A stretch of DNA of 64,000 nucleotides, taken from assembly GCF_015140235.1 (NCBI RefSeq), contig NZ_AP023321.1, forward strand, positions 920,501 to 984,500. Direction: 5' to 3'. The position numbers and the translations under genes are program-made. This document shows, in pieces, positions 17,580-27,079 of the stretch (position 1 is its first letter; the number at the start of each line of letters is the position of its first letter). This DNA is from Solibaculum mannosilyticum (lineage in GTDB: Bacteria > Bacillota > Clostridia > Oscillospirales > Acutalibacteraceae). The notes beneath the pieces are model-generated. The model made no database searches. It was not told the DNA's origin and saw only the letters and a list, made by a program, of their open reading frames with translations.

Positions 17580-20500
17580 TTATTTGGTGATAGTAATGGG
17601 GAAGGTGAGGCAGGGATCATCGATGTAACGGCCAGTTGCGGGATCCTTGATCTTGGCCGTGAAGATGCGGTTGCCTACAGATCCAACCGATATCGTGATC
17701 TTGAAGGTCTTTACATCTCCGTTTACCGTGCTCTCTACTGCTTCCTTCGTGATCGCATTTCCTCTTTCGTTGAAGATGCCTACTGTCTCCACATTTGCTG
17801 TAGTCTCTACTTCTACAACGAACGATTCGTTTACCTTCGCCATTCCTGCACTCGATACCGACAGGATCTTCTCTCCCGACGGCTTGGCTGCCACCGAGAA
17901 GCTCACTGTCACTGAAGAGTTCACAAAGCTTCCTCCCACAGCTGCTGTGGCGATCGTCAGCACGCGGTTCTCTCCCTGGGATGCTACGGCAGTCTTGATG
18001 GTCCATGTCTTGGTGTTGTCCTCGGGGTTGTACACCGACTTCATGCCAAGGATGGTGACATATTTGCCGTTCTCGTTGAGGAGGGCAAAGCGGCTGCGGT
18101 CAGCGGAGGTCTTGATGGTGAGGGTAATGGTCTCGTTGGGCTCATAAGTATCCTTATCAGCCGAAGCGGAGAGGACGAATTCCTTAGCAGTAAGGGCGTC
18201 GATGGCGTCCTTGATGGCCTGGGTGGCATCCAGGACCTGGGTCTTGGTAGCATCGGCGTTGTCGAGCAGGGCCTTGCCGGCTTCCACGGCGGAGGTCAGG
18301 GCTGCATAGGAATCTTCCGTATAGTTGTTGGCATCGTAAGCTTCTGCTTCTGCGATAGCGTCTTTCAATGCCTGCAGGTCTTCTTCGCTGGGGATGCTGG
18401 GTTCAGCTTCGGTGAACTGGAACCAGTCGATATTGACAACATGGTTGTAGTCAGCATCAAAGACAAAGTACAAATCATGTACACCAGTAGGTGTGACATC
18501 CAGATCAACAGAGGCTTCCTGGTATCTACTCCAGCCGCCGGTCTGTCTTACAGTCATGGTACCGATCTTAGTACCGCCGGAAGCTTCGTCATGACCGTCA
18601 ATCCAGAGATCGACGATACGGTTGCCACTGCCGCCGTTTTCAGCGGAGTAGTACATGGTGAAGGACTCAGCGCCCACTTTGCCAAAGTTGACATAATGGT
18701 AACCGGCCCATTCGCCAGGCTGGCAGCCGCCGATGTTGGGTCCGTCGTTGACGATGCCCTTACTGATGTCTTGGTCAAAAGTTTCGGCTTCGATCTTCTC
18801 GTAAGCTTTGCGGAGTACTCCCAAGCTGTTCATCGCGGTATTGATCTCGGCAGCGGCAGCATCGCGTTCTTCCTTGGTGGCATCTTCCTTAGCCAGGATA
18901 GCTTCACCCTTGGCGAGAGCTTCTTGCAGGATAGCCCAGGATTCTTCGTCGTATTTGCCGTCGTCGTTGTTATACTCTTTGGCAGCTTCCACAGCCTCGG
19001 TCAAGCCCTTGACACCGTTGTCAACCAAGCCGCTGAGGGCTTCACGCAGGTCGGCAATTACAATGTTGTATTCGCCGCAGGTTGCATCAGGATCAGCCTG
19101 GACAGCTTCAGCAGCTTCCTTAGCCTTAGCCAAAGCAGCATAGGATTCCTCGGTGTAGTAGTTGGAGTTCTTTTCAGCCTCGGCGGCTTCGGCCAAAGCA
19201 TCCTTCAGATCCTGGATATTCTTGTCGGTGGGAGGACCGTTGGGATCCTCAGCCTCGACGAACTGGATGTAGTCCAGATACAAGGAGCTGGATTTCAGAA
19301 CCACATAGACATTAGTGAGCTGAGGCGGAATTACGGAATCCAGATCAAAGGTTTCTTCGCCATATTCATACCAACCGGTGCTGGGCAGGCTCAGGGTTGC
19401 TACCAGCGGGCCGGTGGGGGAACCAGTGCGGATCTCAAGCGAACCAGTGCCATAAGACTGCTGATAACCGACGGTGATGCCGGAGGCACCGTTGGTATCG
19501 GTAAAGTCTACGCGGCGGAAGGCTGCAGTAGCATCGCCATAGTAGTTGCCCGAAATATACTGTCCGCCGCTGGCGCCGGAATCACTCCGAACGTTAATGG
19601 TACCCTCGGAGAAGTTGGCGTTGTAGGATTCTGCTTCGATCTTATCAAAGGGAGCGCGGGTAGCGCTGCTCTCCAAGTAATAGATAGCGTCTTCGATCGC
19701 AGAGGTGGCGTCGAGGCAATCCTGCTTGGAGGAGGAAGGATCGTCGTAAACCTTCTGGCCGGCTTCGATAGCGGCAGTCAGAGTTGCAAAAGATTCCTCG
19801 GTGTAACCTGCGCCATCAATGGCCTTTGCTTTGGTCAAAGCGGCGTCCAGTTCGGCACGGCCGTTGCTCTCGAGACCTTTGATAGCGTTGTTGATGGCCT
19901 GAGTAGCGCTGTTGCGCTCAGCCTTGGTAGCATCTTCTTTTTCAAGGATCGCTTTACCATTGGCCAGAGCGTCAGTCAAAGCCTTAAAGGATTCCTGAGT
20001 ATAGTTGTCGCCTTTGTAGCCTTCGGCTTTGGAGACAGCTTCTTCCAGACCCTTCAGACCATTGTCTACCAAATTGGTGATGGCTTTGTTGATATCGTTG
20101 ACGGCTACAGTGTAATCGTCTTCCGTAGCGTCCGGATTGGCCAAAACGGTCTCACCAGCTGCGATAGCATCGGTCAAAGCCTTGAAGGAATCCTCTGTGT
20201 AATAGGTACCTTCGTAGGTGTTGGCATTTTCCAGAGCATTTTCCAGTTCAGCCTTATCATAGATAGGACCTTGGTCGATACCCAGGAACTGAATCTCAGA
20301 AATCTGTTTGCCGTTGTTGCCATCGAAATTGAAACGGTAGAAGGAGTAACGGGTTTCATTTTCAGTGGCGAAAGGACGGGTATAGCGGTTCCACTCAAAG
20401 ACCTGGTTGTCTCTCTCATCAATGGTAACCCAGTCGGTACCATTGTTGGAAGCTTCCAGAGTCCAGGATACAGGGGCATTGGAACCGGTGGAGCTGGAGA

Positions 20501-23500
20501 TAGTGTACATATTGACAGCCTGCTTGTTGCCAGCACCCAGGTAGAAGGTCAGGGAAGCGGTGTCAGCAGTGATGCTGGAAGAACCGCTGGTGCTGTTGTT
20601 GAAGAGGCTGGAGGTGCTGCCGATATTCTCAGCATAAACCTTTTTGCCTTCGCCGGCCAGCTGATCAGCCGAATCCACAATGGATACGCTTTCAGCCAGA
20701 TCCTCTTTGGGATTGGGTTTCTCATTGCCCTGGGTGATGGAAGGGGGAGCGGAATCCTCGGCAGTGCCGAAAGAAGTGTTGGGTTCATCGCCCATGACAA
20801 AGTCCAAAGTGACGGTCTTGCCTTCATCGTTGACCAGATCGGTCTGTTTGATGTAGGTCTTGTTGTAGTCCTCGCCGTTGACCTTCAGGCTCTGGACATA
20901 AACACTGTCGTGATCGTTGCCGGGGGCATTGATGACGATATCGTTAGCGCCTTCCACATGGATGGTGGCCTTCTCGAACAGGGGGGAGCCGATGGCGAAT
21001 TCGCCGCTGCCCATGTTCAGAGGATAGAGGCCCAGGCAGGAGAGAACATACCAAGCGGACATCTCACCGTTGTCTTCGTCACCGCAGTAGCCTTGGCCGA
21101 TCTCGCTGCCGATATAGAGGCGTTCCATGACCTCACGGACAGTGGACTGAGTCTTCCAAGGACGATCGGTGTAAAGATACATGTAAGGAATGTGGTGGGA
21201 GGGCTGGTTGCTCATACCGAACTGGCCCATCTTGACTTCGCGGGCTTCACGCATCTCATGGATGGTGCTGCCGTAGGAACCAGGATTGAAGGTGCCGGGC
21301 GTGGAGAAAAGAGCGTCCAGCTTTTCGCCAAGCTTATCCTTGCCGCCGTAGAGGTTGGCAAGGCCGTTGCCGTCCTGAGGAGTATGGAAAGCCATGTTCC
21401 AGCCGTTGGTCTCGGTGTAGTCGCCGCCCCAACGGGTGGGATCGCTCAGGCTGCTGCTGGAGGTGAACCAACCGTCTTTGAAGAGATGGGTGTAACGGAT
21501 GGCGTTGTTGCGGTAGTACTCATACTCGTCATTGTACTCTTCCCACTCTTGAGAGCCGGGTTCTTCCATGTCGCGCAGAGTCTTGGCCATGTTGGAGATG
21601 CCGTAGTCGTTGATCCAGCCTTCCAGGGTCCAGGACAAACCTTCGGAACGGTTGTTGTAACCTTTGAAGATGGCGCTGTCCAGAGTGTTCTGGCGGCCCT
21701 TGGTGCTGTCGGAGCTTACCACAGCGGCGTTTTTGATGGCCGAGTCATAAGCATCATCGTAGTTGAATACCTGGCCGCGCATGATGGCATCGCCAAGGAT
21801 GACGTCGGAGCTGGTGCCTACCATGGAGTTGGTGCCGCCGGGGGCAACCCAACGCGGAATCCAGCCGCAGTCTTGATAGTGCTCAACCAGGCCGTTGAGC
21901 AAAGTGGTGTTGCTCTCGGGAGTGAGCAGGGCATAAGCCGCCCAAGTGGTGCGGTAGGTGTCCCAGAAGCCGTTGTTGTAGTAAAGGTCGCCGTCTTGGA
22001 CGCCGTTGCCATAGGGGCTCTGGTACTGCATGTGGGGTTCATCTACTGTGCCGGTGTTCTCACCCATGGAGTTGGGATACAGGAACAGACGATACATGTT
22101 AGAGTAGAGAGTAGTCAGCTGCTCAAAGCTGGCGCCTTCTACGTCGATGGTGCCCAGCTTCTCATCCCAAAGGGTCTGAGCACGCTCTTTAACGTCTTCC
22201 AAAGTATCTTCCTTAGAGATCTCCTGCTCCAGGTTCTTCTTAGCCTGCTCGTAGCTAATGAAGGAGGTGGCGATTCTCATGTTGACCACGTCAACGTCCT
22301 CGCCGAAGGAGACTTCCGTAGAGCTGGTGGAAGTGGGAGCGGTATCAAAGATACCGTAGACATACAGGTTGCCCATGCCGTTGTTGCCGGCGTTCAGGTT
22401 CGAGGAACCCATGGCGGTGAAGCTGTTGTCCTCGGCGTTGAAGGTGATTCCGCCGCCGTTGCCGTTGGTGAATTTCACTTTACGGTTGGCAACGCCGTCG
22501 TCAAAGGTGAAGCGCGTGATGGAACCGTGCATCGTGGGAGCCAGTTCCAACTTTGCGCCGGCCGACATATTGCCGTCGTCTTTGTTGAACTCGACGCTGT
22601 AGTAATGGGCTTTTGCAGTTTCGTTGTCGTGGGAATAACGAGCAGTGCTGCCGCTGCCGGTGACAGGCATAAAGAAGAAGCAGCGGCGGTCGCCGATCCA
22701 CACGCTGGCCACGTGGCCTAGACGCATCCAGTTCATGGTGCCCTCAGCAGTATCGTACTGATATACGTTACCTTCGCCGGTGCTCACATTGTTGGGGGAC
22801 CAGAAGTTGAATCCGTGGGGCACTGCGGTGGCCGGACCGGTCAAGCCGCGGGAATGAAAGCGGTTTTGGTTGTTGGTGCCACGCAGGGTGTACACATAGT
22901 CGGACGGACGCTCGTAAACGACTTCAGGGGAATTCTCGATGGTGATATCATCGATAGAAGCGATGAAAGACTTGCCTGTACCATTGGGGTTGTCATAGCC
23001 AATCAGGATCTTCTCGATGGTTTTGCCGGCGGCTACTTCACCGATGCGGGAACCGACATAGTTCCACTGATCGTTGAACAGAACCTTGCCTTCGCCCATT
23101 CCGGTGGGAGTGAAGGGATAACGGTTCTGGTCGGTAGCACCCAGGTCGCTCAGATATGTACCATCGGTAAATTTCAGATCGATGGCCATATAGAGACTAG
23201 TGTAGTCAAAGTCGTAGCTATAGTCAAAGTCGTAGCTATAGCCACCGCTGCTGGGCTTTGCCAGGTAAGACAGCTTGGTGTCAGGGCCGACGGCAATGTC
23301 CAGATTGTCATAAATGACATTGTAGCTGTAGCCGTGGCCGGCGGCGTCTTGGGAACCGGAGATGCTCAGACCTTTGCTGCCGGACCATGCGGTGCCGCTA
23401 GTCGAGATAGACATTTTGCTGCCACTGGCTAAGGTTTCTCCCTCGTCAGTGACTTCGACTGCGCCGTTTACAGCGAGCCCTTCGTCGGACTCAAAGGATG

Positions 23501-23630
23501 AGTAGAAGGAATCGGTGCTGCCTTCGCCCATAGCAGGCTCGGCAGAAGCAGGGATAGCAAAGCTAACTGTGGATGAAACCATCAGTGTGCTCAGCGCAAG
23601 AGAAAGTAATCTCTTAGCTTTTGCGTTCAT
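17580..23630 (-). CDS. Giant secreted multimodular GH92 glycosidase, copy 2
   Basis: Paralogue of the preceding gene, 2,016 residues from ATG 23630 (same signal peptide and ribosome site). GH92 region about 246-947 is almost the same as copy 1 and also has Gln809 in SNQPSHH (codon 21204-21206). Module order differs downstream: CBM32-like (983-1123), FIVAR x3, CBM6-like (about 1326-1462, apparently unchanged), FIVAR x2, an unrelated second CBM6-like domain (about 1613-1740, begins YEKIEAETFDQD), one FIVAR (1747-1817) and two Ig-like domains. Compared with copy 1 it lacks one FIVAR repeat and carries a different carbohydrate-binding module, so the two may bind different parts of one substrate. 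Small differences also occur near the active site (GYCGDEDNGEMSA here, GYPGDEDNGEMSG in copy 1). Confidence 0.9.
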   Translation of the reverse strand: MNAKAKRLLSLALSTLMVSSTVSFAIPASAEPAMGEGSTDSFYSSFESDEGLAVNGAVEVTDEGETLASGSKMSISTSGTAWSGSKGLSISGSQDAAGHGYSYNVIYDNLDIAVGPDTKLSYLAKPSSGGYSYDFDYSYDFDYTSLYMAIDLKFTDGTYLSDLGATDQNRYPFTPTGMGEGKVLFNDQWNYVGSRIGEVAAGKTIEKILIGYDNPNGTGKSFIASIDDITIENSPEVVYERPSDYVYTLRGTNNQNRFHSRGLTGPATAVPHGFNFWSPNNVSTGEGNVYQYDTAEGTMNWMRLGHVASVWIGDRRCFFFMPVTGSGSTARYSHDNETAKAHYYSVEFNKDDGNMSAGAKLELAPTMHGSITRFTFDDGVANRKVKFTNGNGGGITFNAEDNSFTAMGSSNLNAGNNGMGNLYVYGIFDTAPTSTSSTEVSFGEDVDVVNMRIATSFISYEQAKKNLEQEISKEDTLEDVKERAQTLWDEKLGTIDVEGASFEQLTTLYSNMYRLFLYPNSMGENTGTVDEPHMQYQSPYGNGVQDGDLYYNNGFWDTYRTTWAAYALLTPESNTTLLNGLVEHYQDCGWIPRWVAPGGTNSMVGTSSDVILGDAIMRGQVFNYDDAYDSAIKNAAVVSSDSTKGRQNTLDSAIFKGYNNRSEGLSWTLEGWINDYGISNMAKTLRDMEEPGSQEWEEYNDEYEYYRNNAIRYTHLFKDGWFTSSSSLSDPTRWGGDYTETNGWNMAFHTPQDGNGLANLYGGKDKLGEKLDALFSTPGTFNPGSYGSTIHEMREAREVKMGQFGMSNQPSHHIPYMYLYTDRPWKTQSTVREVMERLYIGSEIGQGYCGDEDNGEMSAWYVLSCLGLYPLNMGSGEFAIGSPLFEKATIHVEGANDIVINAPGNDHDSVYVQSLKVNGEDYNKTYIKQTDLVNDEGKTVTLDFVMGDEPNTSFGTAEDSAPPSITQGNEKPNPKEDLAESVSIVDSADQLAGEGKKVYAENIGSTSSLFNNSTSGSSSITADTASLTFYLGAGNKQAVNMYTISSSTGSNAPVSWTLEASNNGTDWVTIDERDNQVFEWNRYTRPFATENETRYSFYRFNFDGNNGKQISEIQFLGIDQGPIYDKAELENALENANTYEGTYYTEDSFKALTDAIAAGETVLANPDATEDDYTVAVNDINKAITNLVDNGLKGLEEAVSKAEGYKGDNYTQESFKALTDALANGKAILEKEDATKAERNSATQAINNAIKGLESNGRAELDAALTKAKAIDGAGYTEESFATLTAAIEAGQKVYDDPSSSKQDCLDATSAIEDAIYYLESSATRAPFDKIEAESYNANFSEGTINVRSDSGASGGQYISGNYYGDATAAFRRVDFTDTNGASGITVGYQQSYGTGSLEIRTGSPTGPLVATLSLPSTGWYEYGEETFDLDSVIPPQLTNVYVVLKSSSLYLDYIQFVEAEDPNGPPTDKNIQDLKDALAEAAEAEKNSNYYTEESYAALAKAKEAAEAVQADPDATCGEYNIVIADLREALSGLVDNGVKGLTEAVEAAKEYNNDDGKYDEESWAILQEALAKGEAILAKEDATKEERDAAAAEINTAMNSLGVLRKAYEKIEAETFDQDISKGIVNDGPNIGGCQPGEWAGYHYVNFGKVGAESFTMYYSAENGGSGNRIVDLWIDGHDEASGGTKIGTMTVRQTGGWSRYQEASVDLDVTPTGVHDLYFVFDADYNHVVNIDWFQFTEAEPSIPSEEDLQALKDAIAEAEAYDANNYTEDSYAALTSAVEAGKALLDNADATKTQVLDATQAIKDAIDALTAKEFVLSASADKDTYEPNETITLTIKTSADRSRFALLNENGKYVTILGMKSVYNPEDNTKTWTIKTAVASQGENRVLTIATAAVGGSFVNSSVTVSFSVAAKPSGEKILSVSSAGMAKVNESFVVEVETTANVETVGIFNERGNAITKEAVESTVNGDVKTFKITISVGSVGNRIFTAKIKDPATGRYIDDPCLTFPITITK

Positions 23631-23920
23631 TTTCTTACCTCCATAAACTTCTTGCTCTTCGGGCTTCCTTAGAAAATATAAAAACATGAAGCCGTCTACC
23701 CTAAGACAGCCCCACGTTATATGCACCCCCTTCCTTTATGCATTTCAATTATTTTGAAGCAGAAAACAGGCCACGGAAGAATTTGGGGAACACGTGACCA
23801 CAAAACTGCTAAACAATTGCAGGACTGTACAACAGTTAATATATTAAGATGAAGAAGTGGAATTGTGAATAGGAGATAATTTTGAATGTTATCCACATTA
23901 TTTGGCCCAATTCCATCGCT

Positions 23921-23949
23921 ATTATAGCACGATTTTGTGCTTTGTGAAA
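23921..23949 (-). promoter_or_regulatory. Probable extended -10 promoter of GH92 copy 2
   Basis: Minus-strand TGCTATAAT at 23921-23929 with TTTCAC at 23944-23949, matching the copy 1 promoter although surrounding bases have drifted. Confidence 0.5.
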
Positions 23950-24125
23950 CCCATTTTTAAATCTAATCAAATTTTCTGATATATTGTAAAAACGAGATGA
24001 ATAACTTTTGTGCAAGAAGTCATATGAAAACAATCAATATTTTTGCTTATTATTAAAACAAGATAAAGAACTATAAAATACAATGAAAAAAGAAATAAGA
24101 GAACATCTCTTATAACAGGCATTGA

Positions 24126-24154
24126 TTGACAGAAGATTGGAACAAGTCTATAAT
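24126..24154 (+). promoter_or_regulatory. Perfect-consensus sigma-A promoter of the nucleosidase gene
   Basis: TTGACA (24126-24131), exactly 17 bp, TATAAT (24149-24154). The next gene starts about 150 bp downstream, leaving a leader of about 145 nt. Confidence 0.85.
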
Positions 24155-24304
24155 AAAAAACTGATTATAAGAGCGGTTTTCACAGTAAAGTAATTGGACG
24201 GCATTTTAAAACCGATTCTAGAAAGATTCGCGTTTTAGAAATTTTTCGCGTTATACATTAATAATAGTGACATGTGAAACGATAACACAAAGGAAGTGAT
24301 GGTT

Positions 24305-25036
24305 ATGTCCTCCCAGCCGGTCCTACGAGTCGGGTTGGTCATCGCAGATGAAATGGAATTTAAACCGTTTGCCGAATGGAGCCAGGATCAGAGCGAACGA
24401 AGGGAAAATCAATTATTGGGATACGAAAGAATTTCCTTCGCTTTGGAAAATCAGGGACGTAAAATACAATTGGATGCGGTGTTGTGCGGGATTGGAAAGG
24501 TGAATGCCGCGACTGCAGCGGCTTTTCTTGCCTCCGAAGGGGTTGACATCATGCTCAACATCGGCTTATCAGGAGCGATTTCCAATGTGCGCCGGGGCGA
24601 TTTCGTGGCCGGTACACAGTATGTAGAAGCCGACTTCGATTTGACACCCTTAGGCTATCAGTTGGGAGAAAAGCCGGGACAGGAATTCTGTTATCAAGCT
24701 GATCCCCGTCTTTTGGAGGCGGTCCAAAAGGCATGCCCAGGTTTGAAAAGCGGTATCTTGGGCTGCGGCGATTTGTTCCTGAACAATGCCGATAAAAAAG
24801 ACCTTTATTACAAGACTTTTGATCTGACGGCCTTTGACATGGAAACTGGAGCTATCGGATCGGTGTGCTATCGGGCGGGTATCCCTTATTTATCCATCCG
24901 CAAGATCTCGGACGATGCGGCGGAACAGTCGGTAGATGAATACACAGAGATGAACAATTTAGCAGAATCCTCGTTGGTCGATGTCTTACAGAGCCTTTTG
25001 AATCAGTTGATGGTGGGGGATTCTTTCTGGAACTAA
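24305..25036 (+). CDS. 5'-methylthioadenosine/S-adenosylhomocysteine nucleosidase family protein
   Basis: Purine-nucleosidase-fold protein of 243 residues that should cleave adenine from methylthioadenosine and S-adenosylhomocysteine, feeding methyl recycling. Family motifs: CGIGKVNAATAAAFL (about 60), NIGLSGAI (about 85) and the active-site strand AFDMETGAIG (about 180), followed by SIRKISDDA with the catalytic Asp. GTG 24296, ATG 24299 and ATG 24305 are all in frame. I prefer 24305 because AAAGGA is about 10 nt upstream, but 24299 is possible. It lies upstream of the sporulation/division block. Confidence 0.85.
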   Translation: MSSQPVLRVGLVIADEMEFKPFAEWSQDQSERRENQLLGYERISFALENQGRKIQLDAVLCGIGKVNAATAAAFLASEGVDIMLNIGLSGAISNVRRGDFVAGTQYVEADFDLTPLGYQLGEKPGQEFCYQADPRLLEAVQKACPGLKSGILGCGDLFLNNADKKDLYYKTFDLTAFDMETGAIGSVCYRAGIPYLSIRKISDDAAEQSVDEYTEMNNLAESSLVDVLQSLLNQLMVGDSFWN

Positions 25037-25092
25037 CCGATTGGCCGCTGTGAGAAGCGGTTGATGGACATCATGAATGGGAGTTGTTGCCT

Positions 25093-26949
25093 GTGTCCGC
25101 TCGTACCAAACAGAATTTTGTACATGGCTCGATTATTTTGATCGCAGGCGCCATTTTGGTCAAGGTGATTGGCGCATTGTTCAAAATCCCCTTGGATCAT
25201 TTAATCGGTTCCACCGGCATGGGGTATTTTGGGAGTGCCTATAATTTGTTTGTACCCATCCAGACCATCGCTGTGGCGGGATTCCCGGTGGCTATCTCAC
25301 GGATGGTGGCTGAAAATGTAGCAAGAGGACGGTTCCGGGATGTCCGGCGTATCCAGAAAGTAGCGGCCCGAGTCCTGATTATCACAGGTTTGCTGGGAAG
25401 CCTTCTGATGTTTGCAGGTTCTTTTCTGTTTGTGCGGGTCATTGACAATCCGAATTCCCTTTACAGCCTTTTGGTGATGTCGCCTTCCATCTTTTTCTTG
25501 TGCGTCATGTCCATCCAGCGCGGCTACTACCAGGGCCTCTCCAACATGAAGCCTACGGCCATTTCCCAGATTATTGAGGCCATGGGCAAACTGGTACTGG
25601 GACTGATCTGTGCCAACTTGATCATCAATATGGGGATGGGCCAGTTCCAGCAAAGCGGCCAGGTATTTGGCCATACGTTTGAGACGGTGGCCACCAGTTC
25701 CATGTCGGATGAAGAACTGAAGACGCTGGAAGAACAGGCCGGCAAAGTCATCTTGGTTCCCATCGAGGATGGGGCCACAGAAGAGGAAATCAATCAATTG
25801 GTAGAACAGGCAGCCCATAACGCTTGTTTGCCTTACGCATCAGCCGGCGCTATTGGAGGCGTCATGCTGGGTACGGTATTCGGTGCAGTCTATTTGACTT
25901 TGCGCCGCCGTATCCGAGGGGACGGTATCACCAAGGCGGAATTGGCGGCGTCTCCGGAACCAATGTCCAACAAAGCATTGCTCCGGACGATGATGGCTAT
26001 TGCAATCCCCGTGGCTTTGGGAGCCTTGGCCAATAATCTATCCAGCCTGATTGACACCATTACCGTCCAATCCGGGCTAAGCGATGTGATGCAAAGCAGT
26101 TCTGACACCATCCGTCAGCTTTACGAAGGAAGACTGCCGGATGGGATTATCAACAGCCAAATCCCCAATTATCTTTACGGCAGTTATTCGGGCAAAGCTA
26201 TCACGATGTTTAATCTGATCCCGACCTTAACGACGTCGGTGGGTGTCAGCGCATTGCCGGCAGTGACGGCGGCATGGACCCTTCGGGACCGTAAAGCCAC
26301 TAAGAAAAGCATTGAAGCCGTTATTAAGATCACAGGCTTGATCGGTATTCCGGCAGGCCTCGGCATCTCGGTTTTGGCGGGACCGATCATGGGCTTGCTT
26401 TACGGCAATCCCAAGGAGATCGCGGTAGCCACTCCTTTATTGACCATTTTAGGTATTTGTGTAATCCTACTCTCTCTTATTACACCGATTAACAGTATGC
26501 TGCAGGCAGTAGGGAAGGCATCTACTATTGTGAAACTGATGCTTGTTTCGGCGGCTATTAAATTGGTATTTAATATGGTGTTGATCCATATCCCGGCCGT
26601 CAACATTGTAGGCGCGCCGATCGGAACCTTTGCCAGCTATCTGTTTTTGATTGTGGCAGACCTATATATTCTTTGCAAAACCACAAAGGTGAAGCTGAAT
26701 TTTACCAGGATCTTTGTAAAGCCCATGATCTCCGGACTCTTTTGTGCAGCGGCAGGGTTCTCGATGAATGGACTGCTGGGTTTGGTACTGCCGGATAAGA
26801 TTGCAGTACTGGGAGCTATCGCAGTGGCGGCGGTTGTATATGTGGTTTCGCTGTTCCTGCTGCGCGTGATGTCGAGAGAAGATATTTTGTTGCTTCCCAA
26901 AGGGGAAAAAATCGCTCGTCTACTTGAAAAAAGAGGTTGGATACGTTAA
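25093..26949 (+). CDS. SpoVB/YabM-type polysaccharide flippase (MOP superfamily)
   Basis: Integral membrane protein of 618 residues with about 14 predicted membrane segments; likely flips lipid-linked cell-wall or spore-cortex precursors. The first segment starts at about residue 10 and the motif STGMGYFGSAYN near 42 is usual for this family. A hydrophilic insert of about 60 residues (about 200-255) is rich in Glu and Gln. Start GTG 25093 is chosen over TTG codons at 25084 and 25087 because GGGAG sits 9 nt upstream. Its position just before mazG, rqcP, yabP and yabQ matches yabM in Bacillus subtilis. Confidence 0.88.
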   Translation: MSARTKQNFVHGSIILIAGAILVKVIGALFKIPLDHLIGSTGMGYFGSAYNLFVPIQTIAVAGFPVAISRMVAENVARGRFRDVRRIQKVAARVLIITGLLGSLLMFAGSFLFVRVIDNPNSLYSLLVMSPSIFFLCVMSIQRGYYQGLSNMKPTAISQIIEAMGKLVLGLICANLIINMGMGQFQQSGQVFGHTFETVATSSMSDEELKTLEEQAGKVILVPIEDGATEEEINQLVEQAAHNACLPYASAGAIGGVMLGTVFGAVYLTLRRRIRGDGITKAELAASPEPMSNKALLRTMMAIAIPVALGALANNLSSLIDTITVQSGLSDVMQSSSDTIRQLYEGRLPDGIINSQIPNYLYGSYSGKAITMFNLIPTLTTSVGVSALPAVTAAWTLRDRKATKKSIEAVIKITGLIGIPAGLGISVLAGPIMGLLYGNPKEIAVATPLLTILGICVILLSLITPINSMLQAVGKASTIVKLMLVSAAIKLVFNMVLIHIPAVNIVGAPIGTFASYLFLIVADLYILCKTTKVKLNFTRIFVKPMISGLFCAAAGFSMNGLLGLVLPDKIAVLGAIAVAAVVYVVSLFLLRVMSREDILLLPKGEKIARLLEKRGWIR

Positions 26950-27079
26950 TATAATACAGCGGATGTATATTTTATAGATTTTCTTATGGCGGTCTATAAA
27001 AACACGTCGGTCAGCGGAAAGGATAGAGGGCGATATTGGTCGTCTGCGGTGAGATGTAAAACCGTAAAAAAGGAGTTCT

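Larger units (their letters stand above)
10706..24015 (-). repeat. Tandem gene duplication of about 6.6 kb units
   Basis: Unit 1 (10706 to about 17440) and unit 2 (17490 to about 24015) are direct repeats that include terminator, gene, leader and promoter. Near-identical blocks alternate with diverged ones: a block of about 884 bp at 12399-13282 matches 18991-19874 with no difference I could see, while the regions on both sides differ strongly. Confidence 0.9.
23631..24304. other. Divergent intergenic region between GH92 copy 2 and the nucleosidase gene
   Basis: Gene-free, AT-rich. 23631-24015 is the duplicated leader and promoter of copy 2. 24016-24304 is unique and holds a plus-strand promoter at 24126-24154 and a leader of about 145 nt with a 7-bp CGGTTTT/AAAACCG stem (24174-24180, 24208-24214). 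Confidence 0.6.
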
